Assembly (NCBI GenBank): GCA_028227525.1
Contig: JAOJAE010000001.1
Span: 1 to 64,000, forward strand
DNA: 64,000 nt
Direction: 5' to 3'
From: Candidatus Pelagibacter sp.
Lineage (GTDB): Bacteria > Pseudomonadota > Alphaproteobacteria > Pelagibacterales > Pelagibacteraceae
Each line of letters begins with the position of its first letter. Position 1 is the first letter of the stretch. The notes beneath the pieces were generated by a model. The model was not told the DNA's origin. It saw nothing but the letters and a program-made list of their open reading frames with translations, and ran no database searches. A program made the translations under genes and the position numbers. This document shows positions 56,176 to 64,000 of the stretch, in pieces.

Positions 56176-57159
56176 ATGAAAGATCAAACAATATCAAATA
56201 AAATTCTTAATTGGTACGATATTAATAAAAGGTCATTACCTTGGCGAAAAAAAACTTCTTCAAAAAAAAAGCAATATTACACCCTGGTTAGTGAATTTAT
56301 GCTTCAACAAACCCAAGTTATAACGGTGATACCCTATTTTAATCGATTTATTAAAAATATTCCTAATTTAGAAGCTTTAGCTAGTTTTGAAAATCGAAAA
56401 CTTTTTAAACTATGGGAAGGACTTGGTTATTATTCAAGAGCTAGAAATTTAAAAAAAACTGCACAAGTTATTATTAAAGATTTCAATAAAAAATTACCTA
56501 ATGATTTTTTAGACTTAAAATCATTACCTGGTATTGGAGATTATACAGCAAGCGCAATATCGGCTATTGCATTTAATATGCCCATTATCCCCTTAGATGG
56601 CAATATCGAAAGAGTTTTAAAAAGATATTTATATTTAAAAAAAGAAAGTCAAATTCAAAAAGAAAATTTAATCAAAAGTAAAAAAGTTTTAGGAACATCA
56701 AGTAGATCTGGTGATTATGCTCAAGCTTTGATGGAACTAGGTGCACTTATTTGCAAACCCAATAATCCTATTTGTGAAAAATGTCCAATCTCAAAAAACT
56801 GCAAATCTTTTACTAAGAAAGATTTTACTTTAACTAAAATTAAAAAAAACAATAAAGATAAATATTTTTTATTAAAGGTTTATAAAAAAAATAATAAATA
56901 TTTATTAGTCAAAAATACAAATTTTAATTTTTTAAAAAATTTTAATATTTTTCCAATGAAAGAATTAACTAAGCCTAAAAACTTTAGCCAAAATTTAAGT
57001 GTTAAAATGTCTAATATGAATATGAATATCAAAGTTGAAAATCATAAGATGAATAAACCAATACCCTTTTCTTATTGGATTAATCCTGAAAAATTAAAAA
57101 ATTATACTTTACCAACATTTACAAAAAAAATTGTTACATATTTGGAAAAAAACAAATGA
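56176..57159 (+). CDS. mutY: A/G-specific adenine glycosylase
   Basis: 327 residues from the ATG at 56176; an earlier in-frame ATG at 56131 would lie inside dciA. WYDINKRSLPWRKK is the MutY N terminus, EFMLQQTQVITVIPYF the HhH lead helix, LPGIGDYTASAISAIAFNMPIIPLDGNIERVLKR the helix-hairpin-helix with catalytic Asp, and CKPNNPICEKCPISKNC the 4Fe-4S ligands. The C-terminal ~100 residues are a shortened NUDIX-like 8-oxoG-recognition domain. It removes A paired with 8-oxoG. Confidence 0.95.
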   Translation: MKDQTISNKILNWYDINKRSLPWRKKTSSKKKQYYTLVSEFMLQQTQVITVIPYFNRFIKNIPNLEALASFENRKLFKLWEGLGYYSRARNLKKTAQVIIKDFNKKLPNDFLDLKSLPGIGDYTASAISAIAFNMPIIPLDGNIERVLKRYLYLKKESQIQKENLIKSKKVLGTSSRSGDYAQALMELGALICKPNNPICEKCPISKNCKSFTKKDFTLTKIKKNNKDKYFLLKVYKKNNKYLLVKNTNFNFLKNFNIFPMKELTKPKNFSQNLSVKMSNMNMNIKVENHKMNKPIPFSYWINPEKLKNYTLPTFTKKIVTYLEKNK

Positions 57160-58307
57160 AAAAAATTGCAATAATAGGAGCGGGGATTTCTGGTTTATAT
57201 ATTGCAAATTTATTCAAAGATCATTCTGATTACCTGGTTAGTATTTATGAAAAAAATACTGCAATCAACTTAGATGAAGGATATGGGATACAGCTTTCAA
57301 CTAACAGCATTAAACTGCTTAATAAAATTGGATTTAATATTTTAGAAAATAAAGATAAATTTCACCCAGAAAAAATAGATTTTTATACAATTAAACAAGA
57401 AAAAAAAATATGTGATCTGAATATTTCAGAGTTTAATTCTGAAGATTGTAAGTACACAACACTAAAAAGATCTAAATTAATTGAATTTTTAAAAGATAGA
57501 ATAAACAGTAATATAATTAAGTACGATCATAATATTGAAAAAATTGAAAAAAATAATGATCAAATAAATTTAATTTTTAATAAAAAAAATAGAGTAATTT
57601 GTGATTATCTAATCATTTCTGATGGTGTTTTTTCTAAAGGCAAATCATTAATTTCTAATAATAAAATAAAACCTGCTTATAATAATTCAATTGCAATTAG
57701 GGGTAATATTTCAAAAAATAATCTTAATCATTTAAATAAAAAAAATATCTCTTTATTTATGGGGCATGATTTTCATTATGTTACCTATCCAGTAAATAAT
57801 GACAATGAACCATGTAATTTCATTGGAGTTTTAAAATACAAATTAACTACAAATGAGCTTAATAATTATGATCTTTTTAAAGAGGAAACTTTTGTAAGAG
57901 CTATTAAAGACAAACTAAAAAATAAAATTTCAACAATTATTCTAGATAATATTGATAACTTTAAATGCTTCCCTGTTTTTGCTAGTAAAGGTTATCTTAA
58001 GCCAGGTAAAAATATCTTTTTAGTAGGAGATGCTTTTTTTGCCTTCCCACCTTCATTTGCCCAAGGAGCATCACAATCTATTGAGGGTGCGTCAGAACTA
58101 TTTGATAACATTGTAAATAAAAAAAGCAATTTCTATGATAATAGGGTTAAAAAAGTAAAAATGATTAATAACAGATCAAAATTAAATCAATTTGCTTTTC
58201 ATTTATCTAATCCGATTTTAATTTTTTTTAGAAATATCAGTTTAAAATTATTAACAAAAAATAAGAAATTTTTAGAAAATTATTTAGGTAAAATTTATAA
58301 GAATTAA
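57156..58307 (+). CDS. FAD-dependent monooxygenase, UbiH/salicylate-hydroxylase type
   Basis: 383 residues. MKKIAIIGAGISGLYIANLF is the first FAD-binding motif (GxGxxG), EGYGIQLSTNSIKLLNKIGF the following helix, and FLVGDAFFAFPPSFAQGASQSIEGASEL the second FAD block (GD...PxxxxGxxxxxEDA-like). This class uses NAD(P)H and O2 to hydroxylate aromatic rings, including in ubiquinone synthesis. It might replace a UbiF/H/I-type hydroxylase, but the substrate cannot be read. It overlaps mutY by 4 bases and ccrM (convergent) by 4. Confidence 0.88.
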   Translation: MKKIAIIGAGISGLYIANLFKDHSDYLVSIYEKNTAINLDEGYGIQLSTNSIKLLNKIGFNILENKDKFHPEKIDFYTIKQEKKICDLNISEFNSEDCKYTTLKRSKLIEFLKDRINSNIIKYDHNIEKIEKNNDQINLIFNKKNRVICDYLIISDGVFSKGKSLISNNKIKPAYNNSIAIRGNISKNNLNHLNKKNISLFMGHDFHYVTYPVNNDNEPCNFIGVLKYKLTTNELNNYDLFKEETFVRAIKDKLKNKISTIILDNIDNFKCFPVFASKGYLKPGKNIFLVGDAFFAFPPSFAQGASQSIEGASELFDNIVNKKSNFYDNRVKKVKMINNRSKLNQFAFHLSNPILIFFRNISLKLLTKNKKFLENYLGKIYKN

Positions 58308-59374
58308 TTTTTTGAAATTAATCTTTGTCTTAGATAATCAATTGGATGTATTCTTCCATTAATATCACAATGCCAATAAGTCCAGCCATTACAGCTCTCA
58401 GCACCTAAAATTGTTGCAGCTACTTTATGAATAGATCCTTCAGCTAGATTATGTTTAATGCTTCCATCTGCCATTATTCTTGCTGTAATTTTTTTCTTAT
58501 GATCAAAAATATTTGTACCAGGCTTAATTATGCCAAGTTCCACTAGAGAACCAAAAGGTATTCTTGGTTTAGTTCGATTATTTTTTAAGGTATCCAATAA
58601 ATCATCTTCAATTTTTTTTGTATTTTTTATTCTTTGTTCAGCAGCTTTAAAATAACTTTTTTCTTTTTCTATACCGTAATAATATCTGCCTAATTTTTTA
58701 GCTACAGTAGCTGTAGTTCCAGATCCTAAAAATGGATCTAAAATCATGTCATCTTTATTTGATGATGCTAGTAAAACTCTATGAAGTAGAGACTCTGGTT
58801 TTTGTGTTGAATGAACCTTTTTACCATTTTTTTTAAGTCTTTCAGATCCATTGCAGATTGGTAGATTCCAGTTAGATCTCATTTGTAGATCGTCATTTAA
58901 ACATTTTAATGATTGATAATTAAAAGTGTATTTTGATTTCTCACTTTTTGAAGCCCAAATTAAAGTTTCATGTGCATTCGTAAATCTTGTTCCCCTAAAA
59001 TTTGGCATCGGATTATTTTTATTCCATATCACATCATTTAAAATCCAGAATCCTAAATTTTGAATGGCTGTTCCTACTCTAAATATATTGTGATAACTAC
59101 CTATGACCCAGATAGCTCCATCCTTTTTTAAAATTCTTTTACACTCGGTTAACCATTCATATGTAAATTCATCATATTTTTTAAAATTTTCGAATTGATC
59201 CCATTTATCATTAACAGCATTGACTTTAGATCTGTCGGGTCTAGTAAGCTCACCTTTTAACTGTAAATTGTATGGTGGATCTGCAAAGATCAAGTCAAAA
59301 GTTTCGCTTGGAATTTTTTTTAACTCTTCGAGACTATCCCCATTAATAATTTTGTTTTTAAAATTAGTTTCCAT
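58304..59374 (-). CDS. ccrM: Cell-cycle DNA adenine methyltransferase CcrM (GANTC)
   Basis: 356 residues from the ATG at 59374 (METNFKNKIINGDSLEELKKIP); an upstream ATG (59398) is less likely. Order DPPY (residues 32-35) then FLGSGTT near 225 marks the beta class of amino-methyltransferases. The C-terminal ~90 residues (KPRIPFGSLVELGIIKPGTNIFD...CNGWTYWH) form the RAMA-like domain typical of CcrM. It methylates A in GANTC after replication and couples the cell cycle to gene expression. Three GANTC sites lie just upstream (59391-59439). Confidence 0.93.
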   Translation of the reverse strand: METNFKNKIINGDSLEELKKIPSETFDLIFADPPYNLQLKGELTRPDRSKVNAVNDKWDQFENFKKYDEFTYEWLTECKRILKKDGAIWVIGSYHNIFRVGTAIQNLGFWILNDVIWNKNNPMPNFRGTRFTNAHETLIWASKSEKSKYTFNYQSLKCLNDDLQMRSNWNLPICNGSERLKKNGKKVHSTQKPESLLHRVLLASSNKDDMILDPFLGSGTTATVAKKLGRYYYGIEKEKSYFKAAEQRIKNTKKIEDDLLDTLKNNRTKPRIPFGSLVELGIIKPGTNIFDHKKKITARIMADGSIKHNLAEGSIHKVAATILGAESCNGWTYWHCDINGRIHPIDYLRQRLISKN

Positions 59375-59390
59375 TTGTATAAAATAATTA

Positions 59391-59439
59391 GACTCCAAAT
59401 GGATTCTTGGGTCAACCTGAGATTGAATTATTTGGATTC
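59391..59439. promoter_or_regulatory. Cluster of three GANTC sites upstream of ccrM
   Basis: GACTC at 59391-59395, GATTC at 59402-59406 and GATTC at 59435-59439 lie in the 92-bp gap between ccrM and rnhB. Three in 49 bp is well above the roughly 0.1-0.2 expected in DNA of this composition. In Caulobacter, methylation state of such sites in the ccrM promoter contributes to its cell-cycle control, so autoregulation is plausible here. Confidence 0.5.
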
Positions 59440-59466
59440 GATTTGTGGCGACTTAAAAATAAGTAA

Positions 59467-60039
59467 CTAGATATTGTGTGTCTTAAATTTCGATACAGGA
59501 GAAAAGGTTTTTCTATGATGCTTATTAATACCAAGTTTTTTGATTGCCTTTAAATGCTGTTTAGTTCCATAGCCAAAATTTTGATCCCATCCATATCCTT
59601 TATTGTTCTTAGCAAGTCTAGTTATAAATTTATCTCTTGAAACTTTAGCGATTATAGAGGCTGCTGATATTGAAGGAATTTTTTGATCACCCTTAATTAC
59701 TGCTTTTAATTTATAATTTTTTAAATCAGGAACTTTATTTCCGTCAATTAAAATATGAGATGGTTTTTTTTTCAGTTTTTTTACTGCTCTTTTCATAGCA
59801 AGCAAACTTGCTTGTAAGATATTAATTTTATCTATTTCTTTTACAGAGGCCTTACCAATTGCCCAAATAGAATTTTTTTTTATATAATTGGATAATAATT
59901 CTCGATTATTCTTATCAATACTTTTAGAGTCTTTTAATAATTTTTTATCTATTGATTTATTTAAAATTACAGCAGCAGCATAAACAGGACCTATCAAACT
60001 ACCTCTTCCAACTTCATCTACACCAGCTATAATTTTCAT
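59467..60039 (-). CDS. rnhB: Ribonuclease HII
   Basis: 190 residues. MKIIAGVDEVGRGSLIGPVYAAAVIL has the catalytic Asp-Glu (DEVGRG), ILIDGNKVP the second Asp region, and AASIIAKVSRDKFI with the following YGWDQNFGYGTKQH the remaining family blocks. It removes RNA primers and single ribonucleotides from DNA. A 44-residue gene ends immediately before its ATG on the same strand. Confidence 0.96.
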   Translation of the reverse strand: MKIIAGVDEVGRGSLIGPVYAAAVILNKSIDKKLLKDSKSIDKNNRELLSNYIKKNSIWAIGKASVKEIDKINILQASLLAMKRAVKKLKKKPSHILIDGNKVPDLKNYKLKAVIKGDQKIPSISAASIIAKVSRDKFITRLAKNNKGYGWDQNFGYGTKQHLKAIKKLGINKHHRKTFSPVSKFKTHNI

Positions 60040-60174
60040 TTAAATTGCAATTAAGTGATAAATTAGTAATCCCACTAAAACACCTTTTATAAATGAAATC
60101 CATAGAAGACCATAATTAGAAATATTTAGTTTTTTCTTCCACCAAGAAATATATCTCTCATGTAGTTCGATCAT
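60040..60174 (-). CDS. 44-residue single-TM protein
   Basis: The ATG at 60172-60174 opens MIELHERYISWWKKKLNIS, followed by a hydrophobic helix (~26-44: SFIKGVLVGLLIYHLIAI) and the TAA that abuts the rnhB ATG. The basic, aromatic N terminus and single C-terminal helix suggest a small inner-membrane (tail-anchored) protein. Lack of spacing to rnhB, normal for this genome, supports translation. It could also be only leader sequence. No family recognised. Confidence 0.6.
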   Translation of the reverse strand: MIELHERYISWWKKKLNISNYGLLWISFIKGVLVGLLIYHLIAI

Positions 60175-60180
60175 TTTTAT

Positions 60181-60900
60181 TTAAATAACAATCTTCATTT
60201 CACTAATTTTTTGTTTAATTTTTTTCAAATCTTCCCAAGAATATTTTTTATTTTCAGGAAATCTAATTAGATAAGATGGATTAAATGATATCATCACTGG
60301 ATAAGTTTTATTTTTTAATATTGTTTCTTTCCATTTACCTCTTTCAGAGGATATTTTGTTATTAATGCCTGTGACAGCCTCCATTGCCGAACTTCCCATT
60401 AAAAAAACAATTTTTGGATTTATAATTGAAATATGTTCTTTTAAGAAAATTGAATATCTTTTTATTTCTTGAGATGTAGGCTTTCTATCCTCAGGAGGTC
60501 TAAAGTTGATCGCGTAACTGCAATAAATATTTTGTCTATTAATGTTTATTGCTAACAGCATTTTATTTAATAAATCTCCAACTTCTCCTTTAAATGTTGT
60601 GCCAGATTTATCCTCTTCAGGTCCTGGAGCTTCACCAATTAACATAATTGGACTATTTATATTTCCATCACCTAAGACAAGATTTTGAGCATTATCTTTT
60701 AAATTACAATTTTCGATTGAATTTATTTGTTTTTTTAATTCATTTAGAAGTTCAGCTTTATTAGCTTGATTAAAATTATCGCAATTCTTGATAATGTTAA
60801 ATCTATTTATGGGCTTATCTTGAAACACAAAGTTTGGCTCTATAGTATTTAATAACTCCTCGTTGAATTTGCCTTTTTGATTTATCACTTTTTTAGTCAT
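60181..60900 (-). CDS. Uracil-DNA glycosylase, family-4-like
   Basis: 239 residues. VLGDGNINSPIMLIGEAPGPEEDKSG is motif A (GEAPG), GEVGDLLNKMLLAI and YAINFRPPEDRKPT follow, and MISFNPSYLIRFPENK is the C-terminal substrate loop. The N-terminal Cys cluster for the 4Fe-4S site of classical family 4 is reduced to single Cys positions (for example ENCNLK), as in many alphaproteobacterial members. It removes uracil from DNA. It differs from the accessory UDG-fold gene at 12311. It is divergent from the TPR gene with an 11-bp gap. Confidence 0.9.
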   Translation of the reverse strand: MTKKVINQKGKFNEELLNTIEPNFVFQDKPINRFNIIKNCDNFNQANKAELLNELKKQINSIENCNLKDNAQNLVLGDGNINSPIMLIGEAPGPEEDKSGTTFKGEVGDLLNKMLLAININRQNIYCSYAINFRPPEDRKPTSQEIKRYSIFLKEHISIINPKIVFLMGSSAMEAVTGINNKISSERGKWKETILKNKTYPVMISFNPSYLIRFPENKKYSWEDLKKIKQKISEMKIVI

Positions 60901-60911
60901 AGAATGATTAA

Positions 60912-62597
60912 ATGTATAATAATCTAATAAAAATATTAGTAATCTTATCTGTATTCTATCAGACCCCTGTATATTCTAAAAGTGCTAGTTTTAACGACTT
61001 TAATTCAAGAGATTTAACAAATTATTTTTCTGGAATAATTGCATATGAAAATAAGAATAATACTGATGCTTTAAAATTTTTTAATGCTTCTAAAATCTTA
61101 ATCAACAAACATGACTCATATTTGAAAAGATATGTTTATTCTTTAGTTCTAGAGAACAAGGTAGCTCAAGCTATTAATATAATCAATAACAGCAAGGATA
61201 AAAATAATATTGATTTTTTTAATGCTTATATTCTTTTAGCGGTAGATAGTTTAAAAAAGAATAATTTTAAAAAAGCTGATGAGTATTTAACTCAAAGTTT
61301 AAAATTTCAAGATCAAAGAAGATTTAATTTAGTAATATCAGAAACTTTAAGACAATATGTCTATACATTTAAAAATAAGAAAATTTTATCTAATAAACAA
61401 AATTTTGGAAATTTATCTTTAATAGCTCAAACATTTCAAAAATGCTATCTTCAAGAGAATAACACAGGATCTTTTTTTTTAAATTTGATTAACAATCAGC
61501 AAGGAGATTATTCTAGATATATATTTTTTTATATTAATTACTTAATAGAAAATAAAAAAATAGAGGAAGCTAGAGCGGTTGCTGAACAACTTGAATATAT
61601 AAATTCTACACTTTTATTAGCTCAAAGTAAGAGTTGGATAGATAATAATAAATTTAAAGAATTTAATAAAATTTTTAAATGTAATAATCATAATGATATT
61701 GTAAGTGAATTTTTATTTTTAATTTCAAATCTCTATTCATCTCAGGATGATTTTGAAAAATCAAATTTTTACTTAAATTTATCAAGTTATTTAAATCCAA
61801 AGTTCACATTCAATTTATCTCTTGTAGCTGAAAATTTTTATTTAAATAAAGAATATGACAAGGTTAAAACAGTTTTAAAAAACTTTAATAAAGATAATGA
61901 GTTTTATTATTGGTTTAGAATTAAAAAAGAAACCCAAATAATCATTAAAGAAAAAGGTTATGAAGATGGAATAAACTTTATAAGTTCAAAATTTAATAAG
62001 ATTGATGATCCAAATTTAAAAATAGTTTTTGACGTTGCAAATTTCTATAAGAATTCAAAAAAGTATGAAAAAGCAATAGATTATTATACGCAAATTATTT
62101 CATCTTTAGGCAATGAGACAGACATAAAATCTGACTTACTGTATAGAAGGGGTGGAAGTTATGAGAGATTAGGCAACTACAAAAAGTCAGACGAAGATTT
62201 ATTACACTCGTTAATAATTAATCCAGATGATGCATATGTTCTTAATTATTTGGCGTACTCATGGTTAGAGAGAGATTATAAAATTGATGAGGCTTTTAAA
62301 ATGCTTGAAAAAGCATACGCATCTAGAAGTAATGATCCTTACATTATAGACTCAATCGGTTGGGCTTATTATTTGATAGACAATTATGTTGAAGCGGAAA
62401 AATACCTTAAAAGAGCTGTAGAATTAATGCCACAAGATCCAACGGTTAATGATCATTATGGAGATATTTTATGGAAATTGAATCGAAAAATTCAGGCAAG
62501 ATATTTTTGGAAAAATGTTTTAAGCCTTGATGATACCGATGAAGAGATAAGAGAAAATGTAAATATTAAGATGATAGAGGGTCTTAAGAATTCCTAA
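60912..62597 (+). CDS. TPR-repeat exported protein
   Basis: 561 residues. A signal peptide (YNNLIKILVILSVFYQTPVYS, cleavage near residue 23) sends it to the periplasm or outer membrane. The body is a helical solenoid; the C-terminal ~200 residues contain clear tetratricopeptide repeats (SDLLYRRGGSYERLGNYKKS; DPYIIDSIGWAYYLIDNYVEAEKYLKRAVEL). The layout matches alphaproteobacterial TPR proteins placed before ispE. TPR repeats scaffold protein complexes; the partner is unknown. It abuts ispE. Confidence 0.87.
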   Translation: MYNNLIKILVILSVFYQTPVYSKSASFNDFNSRDLTNYFSGIIAYENKNNTDALKFFNASKILINKHDSYLKRYVYSLVLENKVAQAINIINNSKDKNNIDFFNAYILLAVDSLKKNNFKKADEYLTQSLKFQDQRRFNLVISETLRQYVYTFKNKKILSNKQNFGNLSLIAQTFQKCYLQENNTGSFFLNLINNQQGDYSRYIFFYINYLIENKKIEEARAVAEQLEYINSTLLLAQSKSWIDNNKFKEFNKIFKCNNHNDIVSEFLFLISNLYSSQDDFEKSNFYLNLSSYLNPKFTFNLSLVAENFYLNKEYDKVKTVLKNFNKDNEFYYWFRIKKETQIIIKEKGYEDGINFISSKFNKIDDPNLKIVFDVANFYKNSKKYEKAIDYYTQIISSLGNETDIKSDLLYRRGGSYERLGNYKKSDEDLLHSLIINPDDAYVLNYLAYSWLERDYKIDEAFKMLEKAYASRSNDPYIIDSIGWAYYLIDNYVEAEKYLKRAVELMPQDPTVNDHYGDILWKLNRKIQARYFWKNVLSLDDTDEEIRENVNIKMIEGLKNS

Positions 62598-63443
62598 ATG
62601 AGCGCTATTCAAGTTAAGTCACATGCTAAAATTAATTTAGCACTAAATATTACAGGTAAACTGGCCAAATTACATAAGATTGAAAGCATTGTTTCATTTA
62701 TTAACTTACATGACTTAATTTTTATTAAGCAAATTAAAGAACCCAATCATCGAATTTATTTTTATGGAAATTTTTCACAAAAAATTAGTAAAAATAATAC
62801 TGTTAAAAAGCTTTTTAAAATTCTTGATGAAAAAAAATTATTAAAAGATAAAAAATTTCAGATTAAGATTAAAAAAAATATTCCACAAAAGGCAGGGCTA
62901 GGTGGAGGATCAATGAATGCAGCAAGTATTTTAAAGATTTTATTAAAAAAAAAAATTATCAAAGCCAGTCAAAAAAAAATAAAAGATATTTCAAATGCAA
63001 TTGGTTCTGATGTAATTTTAGGAGTCGATAATAAAAGTGCAGTGTTAAAATCTGACAATATTATTAAAAGATTTTCTAAATGTCCAAAATTTTATACTCT
63101 TTTGGTTAGACCAAATTTTGGTTGCTCTACAAAAGAAATTTATTCAAGAGTAAAAAAAATTACAAAATCAAAATTTACCAATCCTAAAAGATCTATGTTT
63201 AAATATGGATACCTATTTAAACAAGCGAATGCTTTGGAAACTGTTGCGTTTTCAAGATATCCAAGACTTAAAAAAATTAAATCTTTTTTAGAAAATTTAA
63301 ATCAACCATTATTTGTAAGAATGACAGGCTCTGGTTCAGTAATAGTTGCCTATTATCAGTCAAAAAAAGATTGTGAACTGGCAAAAGTTCAATTTAAAAG
63401 AAAATTTGAAAATTATTGGTGCAATACATCAAAAACTCTATAA
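62598..63443 (+). CDS. ispE: 4-diphosphocytidyl-2-C-methyl-D-erythritol kinase
   Basis: 281 residues of the GHMP kinase family. SHAKINLALNITGKL at the N terminus, IPQKAGLGGGSMNAASIL (ATP-binding motif) and VRMTGSGSVIVAYY (C-terminal GHMP block) are diagnostic. It phosphorylates CDP-ME in the MEP isoprenoid pathway, whose end product feeds ispH and the crt genes of this window. It follows the TPR gene directly. Confidence 0.95.
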   Translation: MSAIQVKSHAKINLALNITGKLAKLHKIESIVSFINLHDLIFIKQIKEPNHRIYFYGNFSQKISKNNTVKKLFKILDEKKLLKDKKFQIKIKKNIPQKAGLGGGSMNAASILKILLKKKIIKASQKKIKDISNAIGSDVILGVDNKSAVLKSDNIIKRFSKCPKFYTLLVRPNFGCSTKEIYSRVKKITKSKFTNPKRSMFKYGYLFKQANALETVAFSRYPRLKKIKSFLENLNQPLFVRMTGSGSVIVAYYQSKKDCELAKVQFKRKFENYWCNTSKTL

Positions 63444-63476
63444 ATTTTATTTTTTTGTGTTATACGAATTTAATAT

Positions 63477-63550
63477 TGGGGCGTAGCCAAGTGGTAAGGC
63501 ACTGGTTTTTGGTACCGGCATCCTAGGTTCGAATCCTAGCGCCCCAGCCA
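63477..63550 (+). tRNA. tRNA-Gln (TTG anticodon)
   Basis: 74 nt with CCA encoded. The acceptor stem TGGGGCG (63477-63483) pairs with CGCCCCA (63540-63546), followed by G73 and CCA (63548-63550). The anticodon arm is CTGGT-TTTTGGT-ACCGG, giving anticodon TTG (Gln). The T-arm GGTTCGAATCC is normal. Confidence 0.97.
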
Positions 63551-63553
63551 TAT

Positions 63554-64000
63554 ATGGATAAATTTTTAGATAAAATTTTTTTTAGATCACGAAATCTTGA
63601 TTATATAAGTCAAAATCTTAAAGATATTACCAATCAAACACCAGCAAATAAAATATTTGAAGCCATTAATAACTATTCAGAAAGTAGTGAGGTTAGATAT
63701 GTAGGTGGCTGTATTAGAAAAGTTATAAACAAAGAAGTAGTTGATGATATTGATTTAGCAACAAACTTAAAACCCAACGAAATCTGTGAAGCTTTAAAAA
63801 ATAAAGATATAAATTTTTATGAAACTGGTATTGAGCACGGAACAGTGACTGCAGTAATTGATGAATACAAATATGAAATTACCTCTCTAAGAAAAGATGT
63901 AAAAACAGATGGAAGACATGCAAAAGTTGAATTTTCTCTAGACTGGAAAGAGGATGCGGCGAGAAGAGACTTTTCGATAAATTCAATTTATTCAGATGCA
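63554..64000 (+). CDS. cca: CCA tRNA nucleotidyltransferase (3' truncated)
   Basis: The first 149 codons are present; the frame stays open to the window end. VRYVGGCIRKVINKEVVDDIDLATNL is the poly(A) polymerase/CCA-adding head domain with the catalytic DxD (DIDLAT), then GIEHGTVTAVIDEYKYEITSLRKD and EDAARRDFSINSIYSD, all family blocks. The start ATG at 63554 is only 4 nt after the tRNA-Gln CCA end, so no separate SD fits. The enzyme adds CCA to tRNA 3' ends or acts as poly(A) polymerase; the alphaproteobacterial layout favours the CCA-adding role. Confidence 0.93.
   Translation, partial: MDKFLDKIFFRSRNLDYISQNLKDITNQTPANKIFEAINNYSESSEVRYVGGCIRKVINKEVVDDIDLATNLKPNEICEALKNKDINFYETGIEHGTVTAVIDEYKYEITSLRKDVKTDGRHAKVEFSLDWKEDAARRDFSINSIYSDA

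Overview
The window is compact, strongly AT-rich bacterial DNA with very short intergenic gaps, many 4-base gene overlaps and small proteins rich in Lys, Asn and Ile. Gene content and order (coxB-coxA-ctaB-ctaG-coxC-surf1, split b/b' ATP synthase subunits, ccrM, DUF3035/BamF, DUF2093, DUF2721, crtI-crtB-crtY-blh) indicate a streamlined marine alphaproteobacterium, most likely a SAR11 / Candidatus Pelagibacter relative. This is judged from protein families and gene order; no database search was possible.

Layout. 1-10.5 kb: a 5'-truncated coiled-coil gene, a small membrane protein, a DCC thiol protein, the TldD/TldE protease pair, an FAD oxidoreductase, a YczE/YitT membrane protein, typA and an rhlE-type RNA helicase with a 96-bp triplicated tail. 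10.5-15.2 kb: an accessory region between rhlE and groEL holding a tautomerase, a GNAT acetyltransferase, a UDG-fold protein, two MORN-repeat proteins and small unknowns. They are separated by gaps of about 210-230 bp that are largely filled by a family of related non-coding elements, each with a terminator hairpin. 15.2-17.2 kb: groESL with a sigma-32-like promoter. 17.3-23.7 kb: plus-strand run HAD hydrolase-ribF-ileS-lspA-bamF-pgi. 23.7-31.4 kb: rsmD, purD, and the lipid A/Kdo/ubiquinone run ubiA-msbA-kdtA-lpxK-lpxL. 31.4-36.1 kb: a small redox operon (QOR, pirin, DoxX, CDGSH) with a divergent HxlR regulator, then a haloacid dehalogenase and rsmE. 36.1-43.5 kb: cytochrome c oxidase and its assembly factors, thrC and a peroxiredoxin. 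43.5-56.2 kb: a long minus-strand run dciA-dsbA-smc-atpI-B-E-b'-b-crtI-crtB-crtY-blh-ispH-thrB-rnhA. 56.2-64 kb: mutY, an FAD monooxygenase, ccrM, rnhB, a family-4-like UDG, a TPR protein, ispE, tRNA-Gln and the start of the CCA-adding enzyme gene.

How it fits together. Cytochrome oxidase, the Fo ATP synthase genes and retinal-chromophore synthesis (lycopene cyclisation, then beta-carotene cleavage) are all proton-motive-force functions. The Fo genes run directly into the carotenoid/retinal genes with a 39-bp gap, and ispH, which makes isoprenoid precursors, follows in the same run. The rhodopsin gene itself is not in the window.

Most unusual: (1) the repeated ~190-bp intergenic elements at 10.6-15.2 kb, each carrying a tandem 9-10-mer that matches within an element but differs between elements, and sharing a 17-bp core with the 3' end of groEL; (2) an SMC protein of 857 residues with no recognisable hinge; (3) the 96-bp triplication in rhlE; (4) three GANTC sites within 49 bp just upstream of the ccrM start; (5) a cca start codon 4 nt behind the tRNA-Gln CCA end.
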